Shown: positions 7,491 through 16,170 of the stretch, piece by piece
Numbering within the stretch: position 1 is the first letter of the stretch
How the letters are laid out: every line of letters starts with the position of its first letter
Source of the DNA: Thermoflexales bacterium
GTDB lineage: Bacteria; Chloroflexota; Anaerolineae; B4-G1; DUEL01
Length of the DNA stretch: 36,690 bases
Assembly (NCBI GenBank): GCA_014360895.1
Contig: JACIWQ010000017.1
Span: 3,262 to 39,951 of the forward strand
Reading direction: 5' to 3'
Notes under the pieces: generated by a model
Told to the model about the DNA's origin: nothing
The model's input: the letters and a program-made list of their open reading frames with translations, nothing else
Databases searched by the model: none
Made by a program: the position numbers and the translations under genes

Positions 7491-8822
7491 CTACACGCGC
7501 CGCCAGGCCCGCGCGGCCAGTTCCCGGGAGCGCGCGGTGACCGCCTCCTCGTCCAGCGTCAGCAACTGCCGGTCCCGCATCAGCACCCGTCCGGCGCAGA
7601 CGGTGGCGGTGACCATAGACGCCTCCATCCCGAAGAGGATGTGCCAGGGGAGGTTTCCCGCCGTCAGCGGCGTCGTGGGGTGGTAATCCAGGAAGACCAG
7701 GTCCGCCGCCGCGCCGGGGGCCAGTTCGCTCAGGCGCAAATCCGGCCAGAAGACGCGCGCCAGGGCGGCGTTGTTCTCGTAGGCCAGCCGCATGACGACG
7801 TCGCCGGGCATGGCCCGGGGGTCCCGACGGGCCAGTTTGTGTACGAGATATGCGGCCTTCATCTCGGCGAACATGTTGTTGGAGAAGCCGTCGTTGCCCA
7901 GAGCCACCCGCACACCCGCCCGCAACATCTCCTCCACCGGCGCCACACCGACGCCGTTGTTCATGTTGGACCGGGGCTGATGGGTAACCCAGGTCCCCGT
8001 TTCGGCCAGGCGGGCGATCTCGCCGGGGTCCACGTGGACGCAGTGGACGGCGATCGTCTGCGGGCCCAGGATTCCGGCATCCCCCAGGCGGTGGACGACC
8101 CGTTTGCCGCTCCTGCGCAGGCTATCCTCCTGGTCGGCGGCGTCCTCGGCGACGTGGACGTGGAAGCCCAGGCCCAGGTCGCGCGCGGCGGCGACGCAGT
8201 CGGCCAGGGTCTCGTCGGAGAGGGTGAGCGAGGCGTGGAGGCCGAAGGAGGCGGCCAGGTAGCGACGGCGCTCCGGCGTCAGCGAGCGGGCAAAGCGGAC
8301 GTTCTCCGCGATGCCCGCCCGCGCGCGCTCCGGGCCGTCCCGGTCGGTGACCTCGTAGCAGAGGGAGGCCCGCAAGCCGGCCTCCTCCACTGCCTCCGCG
8401 ATGGCATCCAGGCTCCCCTCAATGGCGTTGGGGCTGGCGTGGTGGTCTATGAGCGTGGTGGTGCCGTGGCGGATGGCGTCTATCAGGCAGACCAGGGCAG
8501 AATAGCGGACGTCCTCCAGGGTGAGGGCCTTATCCAGCCGCCACCAGAGCCGCTCCAGAATCTGGGGGAAGTTGGCGGGCGGTTCGCCGGAGAGGGCCAT
8601 GCCCCGGGCGAAGGCACCGTAGAAGTGGGTGTGGCCGCAGATGGCGGCGGGCATGACCAGTTGCCCGTCGGCGTCCCAGCGCTCCTCATCGGGGTAGCGG
8701 ACGGTCAGGTCGGCCGTAGTGCCGACGTCGGTGATGGTATCGCCCTGTATCCGCAGGGCGCCGTCTTCTATCAGTTGGGGGGTATCCCCCAGGGTGGCCA
8801 GGCGGGCATGGGTAATCAGCAT
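7491..8822 (-). CDS. ssnA: SsnA-type amidohydrolase
   Basis: 443 aa metal-dependent hydrolase of the amidohydrolase superfamily, in the SsnA/chlorohydrolase/guanine deaminase group. Metal-site motifs are GHTHFYG (H64 and H66), FHVHVAED, AVHCVHVD and LGNDGFSNN, so the site looks complete. SsnA proteins usually accompany selenium-dependent molybdenum hydroxylases in purine or amino-compound catabolism; the exact substrate is not established. The gene starts 9 bp after the lon-like stop with an AGGAGG site, so it is co-transcribed with the protease. An XdhC-family protein, functionally related in other genomes, lies about 18 kb away rather than adjacent. Confidence 0.85.
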   Translation of the reverse strand: MLITHARLATLGDTPQLIEDGALRIQGDTITDVGTTADLTVRYPDEERWDADGQLVMPAAICGHTHFYGAFARGMALSGEPPANFPQILERLWWRLDKALTLEDVRYSALVCLIDAIRHGTTTLIDHHASPNAIEGSLDAIAEAVEEAGLRASLCYEVTDRDGPERARAGIAENVRFARSLTPERRRYLAASFGLHASLTLSDETLADCVAAARDLGLGFHVHVAEDAADQEDSLRRSGKRVVHRLGDAGILGPQTIAVHCVHVDPGEIARLAETGTWVTHQPRSNMNNGVGVAPVEEMLRAGVRVALGNDGFSNNMFAEMKAAYLVHKLARRDPRAMPGDVVMRLAYENNAALARVFWPDLRLSELAPGAAADLVFLDYHPTTPLTAGNLPWHILFGMEASMVTATVCAGRVLMRDRQLLTLDEEAVTARSRELAARAWRRV

Positions 8823-8831
8823 AACGGCCTC

Positions 8832-11252
8832 CTACTTCTCCCCCGATTGATTCGCCCCACTCTTTTGCTGGGACTTCTCCTCCGTACCCTTTTCCAGTCG
8901 TGCCGCCAGTTCCTTCAGCCGGGCCAGCACCCGCGCGTGCAGCGTCCCTTCCGGAAATTGTCCCTTCTCGTCCCGCGTGCCCGCCGGAACGCCCGTGAGC
9001 AGTTCTATCCCTTCGTCCACCGTTGTGACCGGATAGATGTGGAATTTCCCCTCCGCGACGGCCTGGACGACCTCCGGGTCCAGCATCAGGTTGCGGACGT
9101 TGGCCGCCGGGATGACCACGCCCTGGTCGCCCGTCAGGCCCCGCTCTTTGCAGACCCGGAAGAAGCCCTCAATCTTGTGCGTGACGCCACCGACGGGCTG
9201 GACCCGGCCCTGCTGGTCCACCGAGCCGGTGACGGCGATTCCCTGCCGCAGGGGGGCGTTCGCCAGGACGGAGAGCAGGGCATAGAGTTCGGCCAGCGAA
9301 GCGCTGTCGCCGTGGACCTCGTCGTAGGTCTGTTCAAAACTGAGGCTGGCGGAGAGGGTGAGGGGCTGGTCGGTGGCGTACTGCCCGCCCAGGTAGGCGG
9401 CCAGGGTAAGCACCCCCTTGCCGTGGGTGGGGCCGCTCAGTTTGACTTCCCGCTGGATGTCCACCACGCCGCTGCGGCCCACGTAGGCGCGGGCAGTGAT
9501 GCGGGTCGGTCGGCCAAAGGTGTGGTCGCCGACCATGTGGATGCTCAGCCCGTTGACCTGCCCGACCACGGCCCCCTCGGTTTCAATCATCAGGGTGCCC
9601 TCGGTGATGACCCTCCGGATTTCCTCCTCCACCCGGTTGGCCCGGTAGGTGCGCTCGGCGATCGCCCGCTCCACGTCCTCGCCCGTCACCACGTCCCGCC
9701 CGGCCTTGCCGGCCCAGTAGTCGGCTTCCCGCAGGAGGTCGGTCACCTCGCCGAAGCGGATGGAGAGGCGGTTCTGGTCTTCCGCCAGCCGGGAGCCGTA
9801 TTCCACCACCCGCGCCACGCCCGTCCGGTCAAAGGGGCGCAATCCCTCCTCCTCGCAACGGGCCCGGATGAAGAGGGCGTAGAGGTGCTCGTTCTCCGGC
9901 GTCCGGTCCATTTCGGTGGAAAAGTCGGCCTTGACCTTGAAGAGTTCCCGGAATTCCTCATCCAGGGCATAGAGCAGATAGTAGAGGTAGGGGCTGCCCA
10001 TGAGGATGACCTTGACGTCCAGCGGGATCGGCTCCGGGTCCAGGCTGACGACGGAGACCGGGCTGGCGGCGCGGTCTTCCAGCCGGACGACGCCCTCGGA
10101 GAGGGCGCGCTTGAGAGCCTGCCAGGCCAGGGGGTCCGCCAGGACGTCCCGGGCCTGAAGGACCAGGTAGCCGCCGTTGGCGCGGTGGAGGGCGCCCGCG
10201 CGCAGGAGGGTGAAGTCGGTGACGGGGACGCCCATGCGAATTTCGTACTCCGTCCGGCCGATGAGGTTGGCGTAGGTCGGGTGGGTCTCCACCACCACCG
10301 GCGCGCCCTGCTGGCCGCTATTATCCACCAAGAGATTGACCAGGTACCGTCCGAAGGGCGGCGCGGGGGGCGCACCGGGGGCCTCGGGGGTGGGTTGGTC
10401 CGTCTGCTTGAACTCCTCCGCCCGGCGGATGATGTCGGCGCGCACCTCCTCCAGGTACTCGCCGACCTCTTCGTGTTCGGCGTAGCGGGCCTTCAGTTCA
10501 TCCACCGCGTGGCCCACCGTCGCCGCCGCGACCTCCTGGTCCAGTTTCTGGAGGGCCTCCCGCGCGACCTGCTCCTGCTCCCGCAGGCGCTGGACGGTCT
10601 CCTCCGCCAGCGGCTCCAGTTCCCGGTATTGGGCGGCGTAGCGCTCCCGTTCCTCGGCCGACAGTTCCTGAAAGGCCTCCTGAGGGAGGAGGCGACCGTC
10701 TTTCAGAGGGACAATGGCCAGGCCGGAGGGGGCGCGCACGACGGCGAAGGAGCGCTGGCGGGCCTGGGCGTCCAGTTCTTTCAGGAGCGTTTCCTGGGCC
10801 TGCTGGAAGCGCTGTTCAATCTGACGGCGGGCCTCCTGATAGGTCTCGCTCTCAAAGGCCCGGGGGATGGTCTGGCGGAGTTGGGCTACCAGCGCGGCCA
10901 TGTCGTCCCGGAAGCGGGCCCCCAGGCCCGGAGGGAGACGGATGGCCCGGGGACTGCGGGGCTGCTGAAAGTTGTGGACGTAGACCCAGTCGTCCGGAGT
11001 GGGCTCCTGGGCGGCCCGCTGGGCCAGGAAGCGCTGGATGGTGGTGGTACGGCCCGTCCCTCCCGGCCCCAGGACGAAGATGTTGTAGCCCGGGGCCTCC
11101 ATATCCAGCCCGAACTCAATGGCCCGGGTGGCCCGGGGCTGGCCGATGATGTCCGGGATCAGCGGGAGTTCGGCCGTGGTCTCAAAGGAAAAACCCTGCG
11201 GGTCGCAGGTGCGACGGAGTTGTTCCGGAGCCAGTTCGCTGGGCACAGGCAT
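8832..11252 (-). CDS. Lon-like ATP-dependent protease (AAA_32 type)
   Basis: 806 aa. The N-terminal ATPase part has a P-loop GPGGTGRTT at 62-70 with Arg in place of the usual Lys, a known feature of this Lon-related family. A coiled-coil-like Glu/Arg-rich stretch covers about 130-290, followed by the rest of the AAA module. The C-terminal Lon protease domain has catalytic Ser650 (HGDSAS) and Lys693 (THKIEGFF). The 43-residue spacing equals the Ser-Lys spacing of E. coli Lon. It probably degrades or remodels proteins in the cytoplasm. GGGAGGT precedes the ATG, and a full-consensus promoter lies about 60 bp upstream. ssnA follows after 9 bp. Confidence 0.88.
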   Translation of the reverse strand: MPVPSELAPEQLRRTCDPQGFSFETTAELPLIPDIIGQPRATRAIEFGLDMEAPGYNIFVLGPGGTGRTTTIQRFLAQRAAQEPTPDDWVYVHNFQQPRSPRAIRLPPGLGARFRDDMAALVAQLRQTIPRAFESETYQEARRQIEQRFQQAQETLLKELDAQARQRSFAVVRAPSGLAIVPLKDGRLLPQEAFQELSAEERERYAAQYRELEPLAEETVQRLREQEQVAREALQKLDQEVAAATVGHAVDELKARYAEHEEVGEYLEEVRADIIRRAEEFKQTDQPTPEAPGAPPAPPFGRYLVNLLVDNSGQQGAPVVVETHPTYANLIGRTEYEIRMGVPVTDFTLLRAGALHRANGGYLVLQARDVLADPLAWQALKRALSEGVVRLEDRAASPVSVVSLDPEPIPLDVKVILMGSPYLYYLLYALDEEFRELFKVKADFSTEMDRTPENEHLYALFIRARCEEEGLRPFDRTGVARVVEYGSRLAEDQNRLSIRFGEVTDLLREADYWAGKAGRDVVTGEDVERAIAERTYRANRVEEEIRRVITEGTLMIETEGAVVGQVNGLSIHMVGDHTFGRPTRITARAYVGRSGVVDIQREVKLSGPTHGKGVLTLAAYLGGQYATDQPLTLSASLSFEQTYDEVHGDSASLAELYALLSVLANAPLRQGIAVTGSVDQQGRVQPVGGVTHKIEGFFRVCKERGLTGDQGVVIPAANVRNLMLDPEVVQAVAEGKFHIYPVTTVDEGIELLTGVPAGTRDEKGQFPEGTLHARVLARLKELAARLEKGTEEKSQQKSGANQSGEK

Positions 11253-11312
11253 ATCTGGACCTCCCGGTGGCAGGGGTGGGAAAGGGTCGGCAAATTGTCG
11301 GCTCTGATGGGG

Positions 11313-11341
11313 ATTATAGCATCTGGTGGGAGGGGTGTCAA
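11313..11341 (-). promoter_or_regulatory. Consensus sigma-70-type promoter for the lon-like gene
   Basis: Minus strand: TTGACA (11336-11341), exactly 17 bp, TATAAT (11313-11318). Both hexamers are perfect. The -35 hexamer touches the edge of the inverted-repeat element at 11342-11478, so everything upstream of -35 is repeat DNA. The leader to the ATG at 11252 is about 50 nt. Confidence 0.82.
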
Positions 11342-11478
11342 AAGGGGGGATTGCATCCTCACCCCTCCCCTGGCCCTTCGGGCCACCCCCTCCCCTCTCC
11401 TGACCGAGGTTCAGGAGAGGGGAGGGGGTAGCGGCGAAGCCGCTGGGGGTGGGGTGAGGAACCTTGCAAATCCCCCTT
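11342..11478. repeat. 137-bp inverted-repeat element with internal hairpins
   Basis: The ends are inverted copies of AAGGGGGATT-GCA...CCTCACCCC. The left copy lies at about 11342-11367 and the right at about 11449-11478. Inside are TGGCCC-TTC-GGGCCA, a CTCCTGA/TCAGGAG dyad and AGCGGC-GAA-GCCGCT. Nothing protein-coding is seen. It looks like a short non-autonomous dispersed element. A separate 10-bp pair, GCAAATCCCC (11466-11475) and GGGGATTTGC (11504-11513), overlaps its right end and may help end transcription from the membrane-protein gene. Confidence 0.65.
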
Positions 11479-11514
11479 ATCCGAACTCACGTCCGAACCT
11501 CAGGGGATTTGCGG

Positions 11515-12138
11515 TCAGCGTTTGAGGAGCAGAGCCCCAGCGCCGGATGCCAGGATTAACCCGGCGCCCAGCGCGCCCAGGACGAGGCCCGGGCCCATGC
11601 CCACCGGGGCCCCATAGAGTGCGGCAAATATGGGCCGAACGCGGAGAAAGGCCAGAAATGGGAGCAGCCAGCCCACCAGGGCCAGCAAAGCCACCAGCCC
11701 AACCCGCGCCCGCTCCGGCAGGCGCGCGCCCCACAGGCTCAGGAGCGCCAGCCCGCAGAATCCGACCGTCAGGAAGAACTGCCCCCGGTACAGGGGGGCC
11801 CGCCAGGCGGTCAGGATGGGCGGATAGGGGGGGAGCATGGTCAGGGAGAGCGCGGCGGCGACCAGCGGGCCTCCGTAGCGGAACAGTCCGCGCGGCCGGA
11901 GGCTGAAGGTTGGGGCCAGCGCCAGCACCAACGCCGGGGCCAGTAGGGGGAGGAGGAACACTTCGCGAGCCACGCGGACCACCCCATCCCGCACCTGCGG
12001 CAGCAGCCGGACCACGACAAAGAGGTCCAGCGCGTTCAGGCGGAGCGCGGCGGCCCGGTGGGGAATCCAGGGCGTCACCGCGCCCGCCAGGCCCAGCATG
12101 GCTCCCAGTATCAGTACCCAGGGTATCCAGCGGCGCAT
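11515..12138 (-). CDS. Small polytopic membrane protein of unknown function
   Basis: 207 aa, very hydrophobic and Leu/Ala-rich. About five or six membrane segments are visible: 7-24, 60-76, 86-103, 119-134, 141-163 and 178-203. Charged residues are few, and the sequence ends in a basic LLLKR. No catalytic motif or known family is recognised. It lies downstream of the FHA regulator gene with a 49-bp gap holding two 20-bp direct repeats. It could be an integral membrane partner of a neighbouring system, but nothing in the sequence says which. Confidence 0.6.
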   Translation of the reverse strand: MRRWIPWVLILGAMLGLAGAVTPWIPHRAAALRLNALDLFVVVRLLPQVRDGVVRVAREVFLLPLLAPALVLALAPTFSLRPRGLFRYGGPLVAAALSLTMLPPYPPILTAWRAPLYRGQFFLTVGFCGLALLSLWGARLPERARVGLVALLALVGWLLPFLAFLRVRPIFAALYGAPVGMGPGLVLGALGAGLILASGAGALLLKR

Positions 12139-12142
12139 GATC

Positions 12143-12183
12143 AGTCGGTAGCAGGTAGTCGGAAGTCGGTAGCAGGTAGTCGG
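12143..12183. repeat. Two 20-bp direct repeats made of heptamers
   Basis: A 20-bp unit occurs at 12143-12162 and again at 12164-12183, separated by one A. It can also be read as six 7-bp units of the type AGTCGGT/AGCAGGT. It fills the gap between the FHA regulator and the membrane-protein gene. Comparable heptamer arrays are at 25133-25195 and 31910-31951. Confidence 0.85.
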
Positions 12184-12187
12184 CCTA

Positions 12188-12835
12188 TTACCGGTTCTCC
12201 AGCCGGAAGCCGTGCCCCCGCACCGTGATGATGTACTCGTGCTGGGGGTCCAGTTCGGCCAGCCGCTCCCGCAGCCGACGGACCAGGGCGTCTATCGCCT
12301 GCTCGGAGACGCCCCGGACGTCCTCATCGGGCCAGACGGCGCGGACAATGTCCTCCCGGGAGACGACCTGGCCCCGGGCGTCCAGCAGGGCCGTCAGCAG
12401 GCGGTACTGGGCCGGGGAGAGGGGTGGGGAGAGTTCCCGTCCGCCAACGAATACCCGCCGTCCGGCCCGGTCCACCCGAACGCCCCGCACCGGCCCCTCC
12501 CCGCCCAGCGGGAGCGTCGCGTCCGAGCCGACGAACGTCATCTTCACGCAGAGGGCGAATTGAATCTCATCCCCATCCTGCAGGGGGCGGGGGACTTCCC
12601 GCACTTCCTCCCCGTTCACCCAGGTGCCGTTTTTGCTGCCCAGGTCGTGGAGGAGGTAGCGGCCGTCGGCCGTCCGTTCAATCCGGGCATGGTGTCGGGA
12701 GACCTGCCGCTCCGGAAGGACGATGTCGCAATCGGGCCCCCGGCCGATGAGCACCTGGTCCTCCCGGAGCAGCCACCGTTGACCGGCCGCCTCCCCTTCC
12801 AAGATGACCAGCATAGGGACACCGGCCTCTTCCAT
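12188..12835 (-). CDS. FHA domain-winged helix DNA-binding regulator
   Basis: 215 aa. The N-terminal FHA domain (about 8-100) has the phosphothreonine-binding motifs IGRGPDCDIVL, VSRHHARI and LGSKNGTWVNG. The C-terminal OmpR/PhoB-type winged helix (about 120-213) includes SPAQYRLLTALL and GVSEQAIDALVRRLRERL, ending in ITVRGHGFRLE. There is no receiver domain, so control would come from Ser/Thr kinase signalling through the FHA part rather than from a His kinase. The gene begins 12 bp after copA, implying co-transcription with the copper genes. A role in envelope or metal stress is a guess. A second in-frame ATG (MLVILEG) lies seven codons downstream. Confidence 0.85.
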   Translation of the reverse strand: MEEAGVPMLVILEGEAAGQRWLLREDQVLIGRGPDCDIVLPERQVSRHHARIERTADGRYLLHDLGSKNGTWVNGEEVREVPRPLQDGDEIQFALCVKMTFVGSDATLPLGGEGPVRGVRVDRAGRRVFVGGRELSPPLSPAQYRLLTALLDARGQVVSREDIVRAVWPDEDVRGVSEQAIDALVRRLRERLAELDPQHEYIITVRGHGFRLENR

Positions 12836-12847
12836 TGCCTCGGTCCT

Positions 12848-15298
12848 TTATCCCGAAAATCGGATGTCCGCCCGCCGCAGGGTGTTGGCGTTGGTCACCA
12901 CCGTCACCGAAGAGGTGGCCATCGCGATTTCCGCCAGCACCGGATGCATCCAGCCCATCACCGCCAGCGGAATCATCACCACGTTGTAGAAGAAGGCCCA
13001 GAAGAGGTTCTGGCGGATTTTGCGGAACGTCGCCTGGCTGAGGCGGACCGCTTCCACCACGCCCGCCAGTTCCCCGCGCACCAGCGTCACGTCCCCGGCC
13101 TCAATGGCAATATCGGTGCCGGTGCCGATGGCGATGCCGACGTCCGCCCCCTTCAGCGCCGGGGCGTCGTTGATGCCGTCGCCCACGAAGGCCACCCGGC
13201 CGTACTGCTCCTGCAAGCGGCGGACCTCCGCCACCTTGCCCTCCGGGAGGACTTCGGCCCGCACCTCGTCTATGCCCACCCGCCGGGCGACAGCCTCGGC
13301 GGTGCGGCGGTTGTCGCCGGTGAGCATGGCCGTCCGCAGGCCCAGCTGGTGGAGTGCCCCGATGGCGGCGACGGCGTCCTCCTTCAGCGGGTCGGCGACG
13401 GCCAGGACCCCGGCGATGCGGCCGTCCACCGCCACCAGAATCGCCGTCTTCCCCTCTTCCTCCAGACGGCGCAGGACGTTCTCCAGCGGCGCGGGGTCCA
13501 GGCCGTGCTCCTCCATCAGCCGCCGGGAGCCCACCAGGACCCGCGTGCCGTTCACCGTTGCCACCACACCCCGGCCGCGCAGGGCCTGGAATTCCGCCGG
13601 GTCCGCCAGCGCCAGGCCCCGGGCCTGGGCCCGCTCCACCACCGCCCGCCCCAGCGGGTGCTCCGACCCCCGCTCCGCCGACCCGGCCAGACGCAGGAGG
13701 TCCTCCTCGCTCACCCCTTCGGCCGGGACGACGTCGGTGACCTCGGGTCGCCCCTTCGTGAGGGTCCCCGTCTTATCAAAGACGACCACCCGGACGTCCT
13801 TGAGGGTTTGGATGGCCTCGCCGGAGCGGATGAGGATGCCGCGCTCGGCGCCCATGCCGCTGCCGACCATGAGCGCGGTCGGCGTCGCCAGGCCCAGCGC
13901 GCAGGGACAGGCAATCACCAGCACCGCGACGGTGGAGATGATAGCTAATGTCACCGTCCCCAGGTTCGGGTTCACCCAGGGCAGGAAACTCCCGGCCGCG
14001 ACCAGGTTCCGCATCAGGCCGGGGAAGGCCAGCCACGCCACCAAGGTGAGGAGCGCGATCCCCAGCACTATCGGCACGAAGACCGCCGTCACCCGGTCGG
14101 CGAAGGCCTGGATGGGCACTTTGGAGCCCTGGGCCTCCTCCACCAGCCGGACCACCTGCGCCAGGAACGTGTCCCGCCCCACCCGGGTGGCCTGGACCTT
14201 CAGGAGCCCCTCCTGATTGACGGTGGCGCCGATGACTTCGTCCCCCGGGCCCTTGTTGACGGGCATGGACTCGCCGGTGGCCATGGATTCGTCCACCGCG
14301 CTCTCCCCCTCCAAGACGACGCCGTCGGTGGGGATTTTCTCGCCGGGACGGACAATCATCACGTCCCCCACCTGGACTTCCTCAATGGGCACTTCTATCT
14401 CTATGCCGTCCCGGACGACGCGCGCCGTTTTGGCCCCCAGTTCCAGGAGTTTGCGGATGGCCTGGGAGGCGCGGCCTTTGGCGGTCTCCTCCACGTACCG
14501 GCCGGTGAGGTGGAAAGCCATAATCATCGCGGCGACCCCGGCGTAGTTGGCGACGGGGAAGAAGAAGGACGCCGGGCCGGTGAGGAAGGAGACGCCGGTG
14601 CCCAGGGTGATGAGGGTGTCCATGTTGGCGAAGCCGTGGAGGGCGGCGGAGAGGCCGCTCCGGTAGGTGCGGCGGCCCACCCAGAAGAGGACGGGCGCGG
14701 CCAGGAGAATCATCCCCAGGTTGAAGGCCAGGTGGCTGGGCCACATGATGCCCCAGACCATCTCCGGGAGCATCCAGAGGATGATGGGGACGGTGAACGC
14801 CCAGGCGACGCGCATGCGGAAGCGGGCCTGGCGCATCTTGCGTTCGGCCTCATCTTCAGCGGCCGCGCCGGGGGCGGGGGCCTCCAGGACTTCGTACCCG
14901 GCCTCCGCCACCGCCCTTTTGAAGTCGGCCAGGCCCACCACGCTGGGGATGAAGGTGACGGTCGCTTTCTCGGTGGCCAGGTTGACCGCAGCGGAGACGA
15001 CGCCGGGGAGCTCGCGCAGGGCCTCCTCCACGTGGGCAACGCAGGCCGCGCAGGTCATCCCGCCGATGGGGAGGATGACCGTCTCGGTGGGGACCTCGTA
15101 GCCGGTCTCCTGGACGGCGCGGACCAGGTCGGCCATACGGACGGCCTGGGGGTCAAAGCGGAGGGTGGCCCGCTCGGTTGCCAGGTTGACGGCGACCTCC
15201 TCCACGCCGTCCACCCCGCGCAGAGCGTGCTCCACGTGGGCGACGCATGAGGCACAGGTCATCCCCCGGACAGGAATGGAAAGCGTCTGCTCGTTCAT
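12848..15298 (-). CDS. copA: Copper-translocating P-type ATPase CopA
   Basis: 816 aa P1B-type ATPase that exports Cu(I) across the cytoplasmic membrane. Two N-terminal heavy-metal-binding domains carry GMTCASC (Cys15 and Cys18) and GMTCAAC. Eight membrane helices are expected, and the metal-site CPC lies in [17 protein letters not shown]. Then follow the phosphorylation site DKTGTLT, SEHPLG with the invariant nucleotide-binding His, and [16 protein letters not shown]. The actuator motif appears as ATGESMP. All catalytic elements are intact. No ribosome binding site precedes the ATG; the inverted-repeat element filling 15299-15421 abuts the start. Upstream is the YHS protein and downstream the FHA regulator. 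Confidence 0.95.
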   Translation of the reverse strand: MNEQTLSIPVRGMTCASCVAHVEHALRGVDGVEEVAVNLATERATLRFDPQAVRMADLVRAVQETGYEVPTETVILPIGGMTCAACVAHVEEALRELPGVVSAAVNLATEKATVTFIPSVVGLADFKRAVAEAGYEVLEAPAPGAAAEDEAERKMRQARFRMRVAWAFTVPIILWMLPEMVWGIMWPSHLAFNLGMILLAAPVLFWVGRRTYRSGLSAALHGFANMDTLITLGTGVSFLTGPASFFFPVANYAGVAAMIMAFHLTGRYVEETAKGRASQAIRKLLELGAKTARVVRDGIEIEVPIEEVQVGDVMIVRPGEKIPTDGVVLEGESAVDESMATGESMPVNKGPGDEVIGATVNQEGLLKVQATRVGRDTFLAQVVRLVEEAQGSKVPIQAFADRVTAVFVPIVLGIALLTLVAWLAFPGLMRNLVAAGSFLPWVNPNLGTVTLAIISTVAVLVIACPCALGLATPTALMVGSGMGAERGILIRSGEAIQTLKDVRVVVFDKTGTLTKGRPEVTDVVPAEGVSEEDLLRLAGSAERGSEHPLGRAVVERAQARGLALADPAEFQALRGRGVVATVNGTRVLVGSRRLMEEHGLDPAPLENVLRRLEEEGKTAILVAVDGRIAGVLAVADPLKEDAVAAIGALHQLGLRTAMLTGDNRRTAEAVARRVGIDEVRAEVLPEGKVAEVRRLQEQYGRVAFVGDGINDAPALKGADVGIAIGTGTDIAIEAGDVTLVRGELAGVVEAVRLSQATFRKIRQNLFWAFFYNVVMIPLAVMGWMHPVLAEIAMATSSVTVVTNANTLRRADIRFSG

Positions 15299-15421
15299 TT
15301 TAGCGCTTGTCTGAAAACCACAAAGGACACAAAGGAAACCAAGGATAGTAGGGCGGTTTCGTCATTTTTAATATTCATTTGTGACCTTCGTGTCCTTCGT
15401 GGTAGGCTTTTCAGACACGCT
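15299..15421. mobile_element. MITE-like inverted-repeat element, copy 1 (yhs-copA gap)
   Basis: Left end GTCTGAAAA-CCACAAAGG and right end, inverted, GTCTGAAAA-gccta-CCACGAAGG. Both ends continue with a second RAAGG-containing nonamer. The AT-rich centre (about 15340-15395) is clearly related to the inverted centre of the element at 23979-24077, so these are two diverged copies of one family. It carries no gene and fills the entire interval between the yhs stop and the copA start. Confidence 0.75.
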
Positions 15422-15607
15422 CTAATGGGCCCGATGGGCCTGGTGCCCTTCGGCCTTCTCGGCCTCCCGCAGGTACTTCTCCGGGTCCTTCTCAAAGGCC
15501 ACCTTGCAACCCGGGGCGCAGAAATAATACGTCTGCCCCTTGTAGACCGTCTTCGCCGGCGCGGTCTCGGGGTCCACCTCCATCTTGCAGACGGGGTCTA
15601 CTGCCAT
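15422..15607 (-). CDS. YHS domain metal-binding protein
   Basis: 61 aa. The whole protein is a YHS domain: MAVDPVCKMEVD at the N-terminus, then YYFCAPGCKVAFEKDPEKY and a His-containing tail. Cys residues of the first motif and the CxxxC pair are candidates for copper or other metal binding. YHS domains are often encoded with, or fused to, copper ATPases, and here copA follows. GTG and ATG codons upstream are in frame, but ATG 15607 has GGAGGTGATC at good spacing and begins the conserved domain. It probably serves as a small cytoplasmic metal carrier or sensor for CopA (inference). Confidence 0.85.
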   Translation of the reverse strand: MAVDPVCKMEVDPETAPAKTVYKGQTYYFCAPGCKVAFEKDPEKYLREAEKAEGHQAHRAH

Positions 15608-15673
15608 GGCGATCACCTCCACTGGAATTTCGGGCCTTCCACAGGCGCGCCCGATTTTGTTGACCAGCATCTA

Positions 15674-15702
15674 TTTTACCACGTTCGGCACAGGAAATCA
15701 AG
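15674..15702 (-). promoter_or_regulatory. Sigma-70-type promoter for the yhs-copA-FHA operon
   Basis: Minus strand: TTGATT (15697-15702), 17 bp, TAAAAT (15674-15679). Predicted start near 15667, about 60 nt before the YHS ATG. I did not identify a clear CopY or CueR-type dyad in the region. Confidence 0.6.
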
Positions 15703-15753
15703 AGCCGCGCGCAAGAATCCTGTTAGAAACTACCGTGCCCGGCCCGTTGCATT

Positions 15754-16170
15754 CTAATGCCCCAGATGCCGGAGCACGACCCCGCGCGGCACCCGCTCCA
15801 GGTGGTAGCCCCCGAACGTTTCCAGCCATTCCCGTACCCGGTCCCGAAGGGCCCGCATACGCGGGTCGCGGGCCTTCCAGACGCCGGTCAACTGGGAGAT
15901 GACCAGCGCGGAGTCGCCCCGGATTTCCAGCGTGAACTCCGCCGGCTCCCGTCCCTCCCTCCGCAGGCGGCCCGCCAGGTCTTCCAGGGCCGCCAGCAGG
16001 GTGTGGTACTCCGCCTCGTTGTTGGTCATCCGGCGCCCGAAGTCCAGGCGGACCGTCTCCCCATGCCCGTCCGGGAACCGGACGTGGTAACTCCCGTAGC
16101 CCGGGCCGGGGTTTCCCCAGCTTCCCCCGTCAAAAAGGATTCGGATGACGGGCCGGCCCTCAGGAGACAT
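15754..16170 (-). CDS. RNase H-like protein (RVT_3/RNase HI family)
   Basis: 138 aa. RNase HI-type fold that cleaves RNA in RNA-DNA hybrids. Three of the four carboxylates are evident: Asp14 (LFDGGSWGNPGPG), Glu52 (TNNEAEY) and Asp86 (RGDSALVISQL). The usual C-terminal N-x-x-A-D is absent. After RVPRG, where relatives have a motif such as VPREENxxAD, the protein ends VVLRHLGH. It may be less active or use another ligand. The start lies inside the last codons of the upstream GtrA-like gene (overlap 16160-16170) without a clear ribosome binding site, which implies translational coupling. Confidence 0.8.
   Translation of the reverse strand: MSPEGRPVIRILFDGGSWGNPGPGYGSYHVRFPDGHGETVRLDFGRRMTNNEAEYHTLLAALEDLAGRLRREGREPAEFTLEIRGDSALVISQLTGVWKARDPRMRALRDRVREWLETFGGYHLERVPRGVVLRHLGH

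Noticed and set aside
7641-11525. A 1294-codon open frame on the plus strand, antisense to ssnA and the lon-like gene
   Set aside because: Composition is low-complexity Gly/Ala/Val/Asp-rich as expected for the shadow of GC-rich genes. Both minus-strand genes have clear motifs, ribosome binding sites and a promoter.
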